A stretch of DNA of 64,000 nucleotides from Paramacrobiotus metropolitanus (Eukaryota; Tardigrada; Eutardigrada; Parachela; Macrobiotidae). The stretch's first letter is position 1; the number at the start of each line of letters is the position of its first letter. The notes under the pieces are model-generated. The model made no database searches. It was not told where the DNA came from and saw nothing but the letters and a program-made list of their open reading frames with translations. The translations under genes and the position numbers were made by a program. Of this stretch, positions 51,296 to 62,316 are shown piece by piece. Where the stretch lies: the NCBI RefSeq assembly GCF_019649055.1, contig NW_026570323.1, positions 372,001 to 436,000 of the forward strand, written 5' to 3'.

Positions 51296-51863
51296 GGTTA
51301 CTGTAACAGAGTGAAAAATCTGCTGCAGTGGTACTGCCAGAGTGCCAGGAATTCGCGAACCTAGGCTCACAGTTCGAACAAACGAAACAGCATGCCACGC
51401 TAAAAGGATGGATCCTAGACGTACTGACTGTCAAATATCGTGCACGCTATCATACAAGATTTACTTTAAGTCTTAAGACCACGTAATATTATACTTATAA
51501 CAGCCAGATAAGGAACAGGCAGCAGTATCTTAATTCGTCAACACTACACATCCAGAAAAACTAGTGCAACCAAAGCTCAGTGACTCACGAATCAAAACGG
51601 AATACAGCATTATGGTAAGTAACTAGAGAACTGCGCCATAGTGCTCACTTGGGAGTTGTTGTTGAGGTATTGGCTAGCACGTAGCTGCCGCTGCGTGGCG
51701 CACACCCATTCATAATTTACTTCCTAACGTCGTCTCGGGGCGGTTGACAGCCAGATGACGGGACGGCGATAAATCATCGTAGGCTCATAGCAACCGTGTT
51801 TAAACAGCGCTAGTGTGCACCATTGCACATTATTCTCCTTTATATCAGTACGATACGACAAAC
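51296..51863. other. upstream region of a BTB gene
   Basis: About 570 bases between the BTB start codon and a hAT-like MITE. No promoter motif is certain. Confidence 0.3.
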
Positions 51864-52529
51864 TAGAGATGGCAACGGCCGGCTAAACGGCTGACCTTTC
51901 GGCTGACGGCCGGCTGAAGCCCTTAGCCGGCTAACTCAACGCGGCTGGAAGTCTCAGCCGGCTAGAGCGGCTGACCAAAATTTCCAGCCGGCTTAGCCGG
52001 CTAGCGGCCGGCTTAGCCGTTTACATTCTCGCTATAAAAAAAATTCGCAAAATTTTTAAAATAACGTTGCAAAGTGCCGTTAAATCACAAAAAATTAGGA
52101 GTTTTTCCGTTTATGTTGTGAAAAAACGGTTTTCAAAAACTTTTGAAGCAAAAAAAAACAGCGGTTATTTGGGAATTCCGAGTCTGAATGAGACATGAGT
52201 TACAGTTCCCTAATTTTTAACAATTAATGGCGCCGTTGCTACTGAAAGGGCATCATGACGGCCGAGTTTAACAATATCACGAGCGAAAGCGACAGAAATT
52301 AGGCGCCGGCCGAAGAAAATGTGATGCAAAGTGACTCGGTGGCGCCATCTTTACCGCCAAAACGGCACAACGACGCCGCCGTTCAAGCCGCTTCAGCCGA
52401 GTCGGCCGCCGGCTAAGCCGCGGCTGGCTGAACTCTCAGCCGGCTTAAGCAGCCGGCCTGACGTCGGCTACGGCTTGCAAAAACCGTCAGCCGGCTGGCC
52501 AATAGCCGGCTAAGCCGTTGCCATCTCTA
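51864..52529. mobile_element. hAT-like MITE
   Basis: Ends are TAGAGATGGCAACGGC and its reverse complement, a classic hAT-type terminus. It is flanked by an 8-base duplication with one mismatch, CGACAAAC at 51856-51863 and CGACATAC at 52530-52537. The subterminal parts are packed with AGCCGGCT/GCCGGCTAA words in both orientations. No transposase frame. Confidence 0.88.
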
Positions 52530-52537
52530 CGACATAC

Positions 52538-53649
52538 ACATTAAAAATAACAGGAAACTAAGCTTTACCAGCTGGGTGACACATGCCTGATAAAAAGTGC
52601 AATGTGCTCTATAGATTACGTGCCGATGCCGTGGCCACGGTATCAGAGAATGCCTAACGTGCGGCGGTCTCGCGTGTTTCGTAGCGTACGCGCAGTAGAG
52701 ACCGAAAACAGTACTAAATTTCTGTACGGCTACGTACGGTTTGGCTTGCGGCTCCTACGGCTACGGTACGGTTACGGTAAAAAAAGCCGGATTGACCGTG
52801 TATTTTGTACATGAGCCTGTATACCATATTTCCTGTCTATACATTTTATTCCCTGTGTACTTTTTGCCAATCTATTTTGATCATAATGCGCACATCTTAT
52901 AATGTTTTTGAATAAATATATATTGTCATCAGAGCATTGTACTCGTTGTATATAATGGGGAATATCATACGGTAGTGCAATTATAATTGTTGGTAACTGG
53001 GTCCAGAGCGAGTGCCTGCTTAATTTTTTTTCTGCGTGTGCCCGCAAATGTTCTCTTTTAAAGCTTTGTCGAATGAAAAACGTATTATAAATTTTTAATG
53101 GCTCGGCTAATGTTGCTGTTGATAAATATATATGACCGTTAACGTTTTATTACCGCTCTGTGTGCATGCAGCTCATGTTCACTGGTCGAACTTACGGTAC
53201 AAAGAGAATTACATATGTATCAATGGTTACCTCAAATTCACAACTAAAGGATGAAGAATTCGACATTTAGAAAGGCAAACTTCCGGTTGCAGGTAATCTC
53301 GAACGCAGAATAATATCATCCTGTCTTCTGAATGTCTGTAGCTAATGTTAAATTATTTATCGGCAAATTGAAAATTAACTGAAGATATTCAGATAACAGA
53401 TACAACAAATTTTGTAGAACGTAATTTTTGTTCGCACAGTTGGTGTCCGAATGCGACAAAATTGGATCCGTCACAAAAGGTATGATCCATTACAAATTTT
53501 GTCCCTCTAGGTAAAAAAAGTGATGATTTTAAATGTAATATATATATGGCGCAATATACACCCAACGACTGATCTCAACATATGGTATTTACATAATTAT
53601 TATAGTTATGTAAATCAGATTTGTAAATACTCGTATCACGCACACCGAC
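52538..53649. other. intergenic, no gene seen
   Basis: A short patch of CTACGGTACGG-type repeats lies near 52720-52780 and AT-rich DNA follows. Nothing coding is supported. Confidence 0.4.
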
Positions 53650-53656
53650 GACAAAG

Positions 53657-54389
53657 TAGATTCTTATCGCAACACAAAATGGACCCACGATAGACGGTAC
53701 GATATACGGTAGGCTCTTGCACGTCATCACGGCGTACCCTTACCGGACCGTTTGACGGTAGGATTGACGGTAGAAGGCTGAGATATCGTAATGCCTACCG
53801 TTGACGTCTGCGATATAGCAACCACCCTCGATGGCAGTGGCGAGAAGCACAACGGTTGCAGCTGCCAAATCGTGAAACTTTACAATCGTTCTGGTAGGTT
53901 TTAGTTGTTGATTCACAAGAAAACGATATAAAAAGAAAGATAAAATTCTAAAGAATTTTTTGGTACCAAGCAAGTGCAGTATATCTGAAAATGAACCATT
54001 CTGCAGCCATCTGAATTTAGCATGCCGCTTACGGAGCCGTTGAGTACTCTGCGCGAGCTGTCATTTAAAACTCCATAGGCGCCTGTGTTAAAATTCAACT
54101 GCTCGTAGATTGATTCATGGGCTGTCAAATCTGGATGTTTTGGTATCAAAAAATAATTTAGAATTTTAGTTTTCATCAGGTTTTCAATTGAACGATTGTT
54201 ACCATATGCTAAGGCCTTAAAACTGATTTGAACCACAGCATGTTTCACGTCAGAGGCACGATTGGACCGTATCGTGTACCGTACGCTTGTTGCGATCACT
54301 CTAACTTATCAACGGTACGGTCACGATACGGTGTCCCACCGTATCGTATACCGGACCGTATATCGCGACTGTGGGGCGATAAGAATCTA
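53657..54389. mobile_element. 733-base inverted-repeat element, copy 2, with 7-base target duplication
   Basis: Ends are TAGATTCTTATCGC and its exact reverse complement. It is flanked by a perfect GACAAAG duplication at 53650-53656 and 54390-54396. Homologous to 42517-43260 throughout in the same orientation. The outer six bases TAGATT are shared with copy 1 while the next eight differ between copies but still match across each copy's own two ends. Non-coding. Confidence 0.88.
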
Positions 54390-54396
54390 GACAAAG

Positions 54397-57096
54397 TCTT
54401 TCATGCCGACGGTGCGCGTATACGTTACTAAACCCGGTGCATTTCGTTTTTGTTGCATTGTTTGTCAAGCTTTTATCAATTTTGTTTACTGATATATTTG
54501 TTTGCGGATCCTATACTAATACATATTATGATAATATATAGACAGACTACGTCGGTAATATATTATTTAATAGGTTTGTCGAATCCAACCGTGCAGCGCC
54601 TACGTGAAATAATACTGGATCCCAAACAGGCCTAAGACACTTACCATTTCGAGGGTACCGGTACCGGGACTTTTACCTGCTTATTAATTTCTCTACAGGT
54701 TTGTACAGGTTTGTATGTACGAGTAGTATAAACTGACGAAAGTAAAGAAATTAAAGGATATAACGCAAGTAAGTACGGTAAAGTATATGCTGCCCGAGAA
54801 AAGTTGTGCTTTTACGGGTGTATCACATGACAATTTCTGTTAACCCCTCATCGGAAACACAGACTTACAATATTACTAGCGGTGGTTGATTATAACCGTT
54901 GATACAATGGATTTTATAAATGTGGTTACAACACTCTGTATAACTGTATCTGTACATACCTGCGCTATTTGTAAACCAAAGTTTTAACTGAGTGTACCAC
55001 TGTAAAGGCACAAGCAAATAAGTAATACTGTACCCGAAATAACTAATTAAACTTCTACCAGAAAGATCTTCTAGCTGCTCTACCCGAATTATTCTTTTCC
55101 CTAAATGTTGCGGCATTCACCGCGGTGCCGGCGCCTCAACTGGTCATTTCCGGTCCGCTTGCGCGTTGCCACTTAGTAATTATGAAGAACTGAGTGATCT
55201 TACGCGATGGGGTATGATGCTTCTTCACGTCAGAGAACAATTAAATTCAAATTGTATGTTTACATTTTTTAGCAATAATAAATTGGTGTATAAATTTTAC
55301 AGCCAGTGTGTAGCACCTTATTTTTTCATGCGTGCCATTATTATATGTATCACTACTGTTGTTGACTGTATTGTAGAAGAAGAATCTACTGTAGCTAATT
55401 TTTCCTTTCAAGAAATGCTGTTACACCGCTTCGTTGTCATACGCATACAGGCGTGCGCTGGACTTCGAAATGGTGTTAACGCATACGTCTCCATCGCATA
55501 GCGGTATCCGCCGTGGGTGTAAGCATTTTTCTGAAGTCCATTGTAATAAAACATATACGGCCAGCAGAAATTCATACCACTGGTAATATTCATGTCAAAA
55601 GTAATGCATCTGTAAATACCACATATGCCAATTTTATATACAATTATGCATGCATATGTATGGTGGTAATTATGATTGTACTAATAATACTTTTCCTTTG
55701 GCTTGTGCTGATGTCTACTTACCTGTTACAGTACAATGTAAATCTGAAGTTTTACCGTAGTCAGGTTTAAATTTCCTTGCTGTACCGTGACCCTTGTCTG
55801 TAACGGGCTTAAACCTACCTGTCTGTTCGAATAAACAGTTTCATAATGCAGCCACTGCGGCATAATGAATGCAATGGGTATGCGGGCGTATAAAATTCCG
55901 TGTGCGCTTCGGGAATTATCTGGCGTGGAAGGTACAAGAGCAGCGGAAAAGCGACAAGATCCACAAGAAAAATACGGCTAATAAAGTAATAAGCAGTAAC
56001 TTATCAGCTGGAAGAAACAAATTGGCACCCTGGTAAAGAAGGAAAGCCAGTTGGTTTGGGCGCGGGCGATGTGTAAAAAAGGGCACTATGGAACCAGTGT
56101 CGATACATGCATCGCGTAGATTGGTGTATTGTGTGGTACCTGGTCGTGTAGTGGCCGCCCGAAACATTCAGTGCTAGCTCGGTCGTTCCAGCCGGGGTTC
56201 AGGCTTTGCGGCTCGAATACCTTGGGCAGCTGCGGCACCGATAGTCGTTTCTGCACAGACAGATTGACAGGGTCATCAGGCATTTCGAGCCGCGTCTCGT
56301 CACCCGCGCAGCCGGTTCCACCGTCCAACACTATCCATTATCGGCACTGCATCCGGCACGATAAGAATGCGCCGTTGCAGCGGAAATCCGTTGTTTGGCG
56401 TTTCGAAGCAAAGGTCGCGGTTTAAAGAAGCAGTTCCACTTGAGCCGATGACGCGGGTGTCCGCAGTATTCCATTCTGCACCGCCAAAGCGGAACATTTG
56501 GATGAGCCTTGGGCAGCTCTTTGTCCGGAGTCAGAGGTGCAAAATCGTGATGGAAGAAAGCATAGGAATTGGCGAATAGTGGGCATTATTGGTGCACCTT
56601 TGTTGCGTCGCCTAAATAAACAAATAGCGTCTAACCAACGGCTTACGATGCGCATTCACATAAGTACTGTACTCGCAGGCTCGCAGCCAACCACCGACAC
56701 CGCTTAAAATAGTCGAAACAAAACAAATAAATAAGATTTTTAAAAAGCTAAAAATAAAAGTAAAGCCGGCGCTTCCAGTACGTAGTAAATTAAGGTGATC
56801 GATCGTTTACCACGCAAAAAGGGAATCCCGACGCTACATTCTAGGGTAGCTTTAGACGCCGACTCATGTCTTAATAATTACGCAGCACGGAAACTGTATG
56901 CACTTACCTAATACAGCGGCGAAGACAGTTCTACGTAGCCAGCAGCATCCCGGCCTGAACTGATTGGGGAAGAAAAGCATCCAAGTCCAAAAAGCGAAAA
57001 GAAATTCAAAGCGAGCAGCTCATCTGGGATGCTACTGTTTCTGCCACAACCTTTGTTGACCAAGGATACCGAAGAAAAACCAGCTCCGCTGCTACC
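54397..57096. other. gene-poor interval with one coding-like patch
   Basis: Between about 56090 and 56500 the - strand has two overlapping frames with protein-like composition (LCFETPNNGFPLQRR in one; PQLPKVFEPQSLNPGW in the next) that would need a frameshift or splice to join. I cannot name a family. The rest is AT-rich with no supported gene. Confidence 0.3.
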
Positions 57097-57210
57097 GCTG
57101 TATGCGCTTACACACGAATTCGTGTGTTAGCGCATACAGCAATAGCAGCGATTAAACAGGTTTTATGGACAGCGGTCACATACCGGTACACTGCCTTCGA
57201 AGGCAGTGTA
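57097..57210. repeat. cluster of short palindromes
   Basis: A 44-base near-perfect palindrome at 57097-57140 (arms GCTGTATGCGCTTACACACG, one mismatch) is followed by a perfect 24-base palindrome at 57187-57210 (TACACTGCCTTCGAAGGCAG...). Related ACACCTGGA/ACATACGG words recur to about 57350. Probably the decayed ends of transposons. Confidence 0.7.
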
Positions 57211-59307
57211 CAGTGAAATCTGTCTTTTGTATACACCGGTAAATACATACACCTGGAAATTACATACGCGGAAAGTTTTACCGGCGCGTCCCACAGACTG
57301 TAATATAGCTCTGTGTAATACACCTGGATAACACATACGGTTTTGCTTTAACCGAAGGTGTATTTAGTAAACAGGTTTCGCTGTATGTGATCGCCGTCCA
57401 CACAACCTGTTTGACCAGTTTGCCTCATCGCGTTGCAGAACTGAAAGCGACAACCTGCTGGTGTAATGGTATTCAGTAGTTTCCATCATATCCACACATA
57501 TTCCAGTACGTATTGACCTATAATTTTGTACCTGTACGTACAACTTGATGTCAAGCAGTTCCAGGAGGAGTATGAAGTTGATGTATACGGTGATTTAATC
57601 TTCGAAGCTGGCCATCCAGATTCCTGCGCGAAAATTGCTTTCCGCCCAGCCGTTTTATGCTGACCAGCAGACAGCGGCCAGGTCGCTCAGATGATAACCG
57701 GTTATACTCGTAACAACCAGCAAGTTGGCCACGGCGATCATAACAGCCTCAGGACACAACAGCTTCCACAAAAGTACTGAATACTATTCTGCAAAATATG
57801 TACTATTTTTATCAGTCCCATTCAAAACAATCGGAGAAAGATTTATATTTAATCTTATCACAGAAGTCGGCCCTAAGTACGGCCGGACGTGGTGGTCTCA
57901 GTGGAGGAAGGGCAATTCCGTGAGGTATTCGCAAAAATGGCGATGGAGCGGAATCGAACCACTGGCACAGTCACTGTGTCATTGCCGCTGTTGGCGAAGA
58001 TCAAGATATTTGTGCTTGAACTTGAGCCAACCAGGTAGGCGGCTGTCGTGGGGCCGTGGGCACAGAGTAGTCTACTCTGACAATCTTATATTTGAAAATT
58101 TAATGGAAAAATAATTCACGATTAGTCAAGACTCAAGCAAAGCTGATCACTAAAAAGTCCACTCGTGAGCTGCACTTTCCAACCGCCACTGTTTCACTTT
58201 TGCGACAATTTACCTTTTTCTCGTATAAAAGGGGTGCAATTCGGTAAAAATTCAGTACAAATTCAGTACAGAACTTGGTCGGAGCAGGCTAGAAGCAAAA
58301 AGTACCTGTGCGTCCGTTTCGTATTTCATACTCATCGATTCAAATGTTGTCCAAGCAAATTATTGAGGTTTTGGGTTGTGGAAGATTCGCAACCCGCACG
58401 GAAACAAAAATAAAGGACATTAATTCTGTATTTTTACGATATATCCTATTTAGCGGTTGTTCGAAAATTATTCGTTTTTGGTGACCTTTCTGTCGATGGT
58501 GTTAGACGCATTTGGTGAAATGAGACGAGTGTGTGCCTCACAAATTTTTATGGGCAGTTTTTCCCAAGAACATTGTCTAATTATCTGGTAGTTGGTATGT
58601 CAGATTATGGAAAAATTACCAGTGCAGAAAAATATCCTTTACACAATTTTCTCACCATCCAGCAGTGTACTGTATCCAGTTTGACCAATAGCGTATACCA
58701 ACTTAGAAAATGTTATTTACCATCAGTTGTACGCGAATGCACGGGTATGCCATTTAAGTTGCTGTAATATTATGGGTTTGTCAAAGTTTGGCTGATTTCT
58801 TATCTGTTAATTAATACTGGTTTAATAATGTAATGCGTTTTCTATTTCTGTTTCTTTTGCAGTTTCAAATTTCTGCACTACGAAATACTAGGGTAGTACT
58901 TAATGGCGGTCAATCACAGTCGCTGTACACTGTACACCAGACAAGCTGCCAACTAGCGCTTTATTTCAATAAAAGGAAAAGACATACTATGGAAATTTCA
59001 AATCCGATGTGTACAATGCTTTGTCAATTACCGGCTTCTATTACGCACACTTCTCTCACAATGTCATGTGAAACAGCTATTCACCGATCGCGAAAGTTGT
59101 CCGAGCTATCACTGACGTAAAATCAGGGAATAAAAGGTTTAATCGCTAACTAGAACTGGATTTACAACGCTGACAGAGGAAAGCAAGGAGAAAAAGAAAA
59201 ACAACAAAATGGACTTAATGAAATGATACACATATGCAAGTGCACGCAGCGTGCGGCAAGTATCATATACGTGTTTTCAGCGAGCGAAATCAAATTCCCT
59301 TGGTTCT
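57211..59307. other. intergenic, no convincing gene
   Basis: A + strand segment at about 57943-58034 starting at ATG and ending before GTAGGC could be a first exon, but no partner exon was found. Otherwise AT-rich with no supported feature. Confidence 0.3.
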
Positions 59308-61085
59308 TTATTCGTGGGCTGCCTTCCACGCCGCGCCCACTTCTTTGGGCAGCACCATCTCCTCAACCTTGGCGAATCTCTCATTTCCGTCGACTTCCAC
59401 CACGTGCTGACCTCCGCGGTAGTGGCAGTAGGTAGCCCCGACCAGCATTCCCCACAGAAGCGGTCGTAACTGAAGGCCCCGCTGCAGAACATCCGCCGCA
59501 CGGATCAACCTCTCCACCGCTATGGGACCTTCCCAGCGCGTGTGCAACCACCGACCGACACATTTCCCTCCTCGCTCTCCGATTACTTCTGCCGGGTACC
59601 AGTAGCCGTCGCCGTTGTATTCTTCCACAAAAATAGCCTCTTTGTCTTTAAAAACGACGTCTCCAATGCGGTGCTGCACGAAGCGACGCGGTTCAGTCGC
59701 AAAGGGCAGCGCCGGCTGCTCCGTGGTGTGCTTGTACAGGTAGATATCCCACAGCTCCGGTGGCAGCAGTAATTCATTCTTAACCGAAAAAGTACAACAC
59801 TTTTGGATTCGCAATTTCGCATATATTGCGCGAACTGACTCAATATAAACAGGATCTTCCTCAAAACATTTTCTGAAGGTTACGTAGGTTTGTTTTCTGT
59901 AACCGCAATGCAAACACAAAAAGGCGGGCGCATGCGTCTACGTCGACGATGCATCGTATATTCGCACTGCTATCATATCGTGCTTCTAATGCGTACATAT
60001 TTACCTTGACAGGACCGCCGGCCAGTTCGGCATCGGTCAGCAGCGGAAAACGAACCAAAAACAATGCATCGCCTAGCATCTGACGCCGGTTGGCGGTGGA
60101 TAGATCCATATTGTGACGTTTGCATTCCCCGGCAGCCCATCTGCAGCAAGTCAACTTTCGCTGCACACTGTGCGCGGTAACCCTCACCATACGCAGAATG
60201 TCAAAAACGCTATCTGCAACAACGTTCCTCATCAGCCGGTTTAATCCGCGCTTGGTCTTACTTCTCGACGGCTTTGTAGATGACGATCTCGGGTGCCGCC
60301 AGTGTCGGGCGCTGGAGGATCATTTGCAGGCTGTCTAGGCTCAGCGCAGTGAAGGGCTCCGATTGAAAAACGGCTCCATCCGAAGCGTCCACCAGATCCA
60401 GACATTTCTCCACAATGCTGTCGAAATCCGGGCTCCAGCGGTTGGCCTACAGAAAATAAATTACCGAACCAAAAGTGCCATCGTCAATATGATCAGCTCA
60501 CGTTTTCCAGCGTGATCAGACAGTTGTCGGTATTGAGATGGTGCAGAATGTATTCACAGCAACGGTCCATCAGCACTGGTAAATCGTACTTATCGGCACA
60601 GCGCAAAGTGGGAAACACGTTCTGCGCATTGAAATCCTCCACGGAATCGGTGTACACATAGCTGTCAAAACGCAGTACTTATTGAATGATTCGAGATGAA
60701 TACGGGCTACAGGCCCACCTGAGCATGATAGCAAAGGCTTCCGGAAGAATATCAGGAATGTCGATTGGCTCTTGAGTACTGGCGGGCATACTCCCGTAGA
60801 ACATAGTATGGAACACATCGCTGCTCAGGCTCAAGATGTTCCTACAAGGTTTTCAACACACTCAACTCAAGAATGCAGCCTGGGAAAGTGGCGATGTTCG
60901 TGCAGCAGTGTAACGTACTTGTGTGCCTGGAAGATCTTTATTTCCCCGTCATCGCATTCCCGTCCCACGGCAAACTGCACATCGCTCAACTCGGCAAGGG
61001 ACAAAGCACGCTTCATGCGGTTGGCCAATCCAACCACTGCGCCACGACGTTGTAAATGCGCACGAGATGTTGAGCTGTGGGACAT
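59308..61085 (-). CDS. intact BTB-BACK protein with Tudor-like C-terminus
   Basis: Probable Cullin-3 adaptor, 413 residues. Exons are 60919-61085, 60719-60841, 60502-60661, 60262-60446, 60005-60140 and 59308-59778, all GT-AG and in phase. BTB: LSDVQFAVGRECD, IDIPDILPEAF, YVYTDSV. BACK: YDLPVLMDRCCEY, KCLDLVDASDGAVF, LVRFPLLTDAELAGG. The last exon reads from the hinge (LLLPPELWDIYLYKHTTEQP) straight into the C-terminal module without the intron found in MATH-type genes. The module has GDGYWYPAEVIGERGG, AADVLQRG, a GATYCHYRGGQ strand pair and VEVDGNERFAKVEEMVLP. This suggests one or two Tudor/Agenet-like barrels that may bind a modified or basic peptide, inferred from pattern only. Sister of the damaged gene at 62317. 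Confidence 0.87.
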
Positions 61086-62316
61086 GATGGATCGGGAAGT
61101 GAGGTGCTCCGCGTTACAAAAAGCGTTAGAACTTTCCAATGAGTCGCCAGACAGCATTACGGTTTATGACTGCCAAGTGCTTAGACACCACAATTTATTG
61201 TAAGCCAGCTTAGAAATATAACATTATGAATAGATTGCAAGATTGGCAGAATACGAAAATTTCGTAGATCGTTTTTTAAAACTAAATGTAAAACGGTAAC
61301 ACCTGAAACTGCTCCAAAGCTTGAAATTTCGAGAAAGATTCTATAATACGAGTATTATGCAACTAGAAACAGGCGGCACCGTCATCTGCGGGCGGTTTTC
61401 ATGCGCTTGGTTTTACATCATTATATTGCGGTGCCAGCCAATGTGTTTTCTTCGCTTCAGTACCGTTGATAAACGCCAGTAGGCTGTTACTTACGTACAT
61501 GATAAGATCGAAATCCAGTGACCTATGAGGCTTGACCTATTGATGGACGATCTCTTAATCGCAGTTCGCAAGCGCTGTTCTGTTTTCTGGACGGCTTGAT
61601 CGAAAGTTTCCACAAGCCCGTCCACAACGTGACCGACCGTTGCGAACGGGAAATTAAAAAGCACGGATCAAGCCATTAAAAGTACTACGGCAAGCCACAC
61701 CATCATGGTTATTTTACCGACAACCGCGGGAAGGATATCCTAGTCAGTTTCCGTGATCGTGTGCACAACATAGCCCATCATGTTGCTAGACTACGACTCA
61801 CTACGGGACTGGAGTTATTGGTTTCTACTTTCCGGTTACGGTATCTGGGGATTCTGGAGTAGATACCAATCATCAAAGGTATCCATTGCAGATTTGTACT
61901 TGGTCAATTTTTATCATTGGTGGTCTGATGTCAACTTAACACATACGCAGCGGCGGTGTAATATAATGTATTTCTTTTAAACCTGCTCGCTACGGAGCTA
62001 ACCGAACACCGAATAATATACGAGTTAATGTAATAACAATAACAACACAAGTTAATAATAACAATGAATACCAACCCTGTTGCTACGGCGCATTAGCCAT
62101 CGTCGGCCCATCGGACATGCACGAGACACGAGTAATTTTTGCACGCCGTTGTTCAGGATCAATTTTTTTAACCTCTGATACCATTCGGAATCATGATAGC
62201 CGTTAGCGGTCTGAAACAAATGCACAGCCTAAAATACGATTTGATAGTTTCATCGCTCACCATCAGTTTCTATCAAAAACACGCACAACAACCCACAAAC
62301 TTCCCTCACCCGTGCA
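61086..62316. other. intergenic between tandem BTB genes
   Basis: The upstream region of one copy and downstream region of the other. No gene or clear repeat. Confidence 0.4.

Noticed and set aside
55166-55770. Two + strand open frames of 85-111 codons with hydrophobic segments
   Set aside because: Composition follows the AT-rich background and there is no homology between window regions or splice evidence.
57935-58030. tRNA-like T-arm (GGTTCGATTCC) on the - strand
   Set aside because: The T-stem and loop fit, but no 5' acceptor strand matching CCATCGC, no D-arm and no anticodon arm were found in the 75 bases before it.
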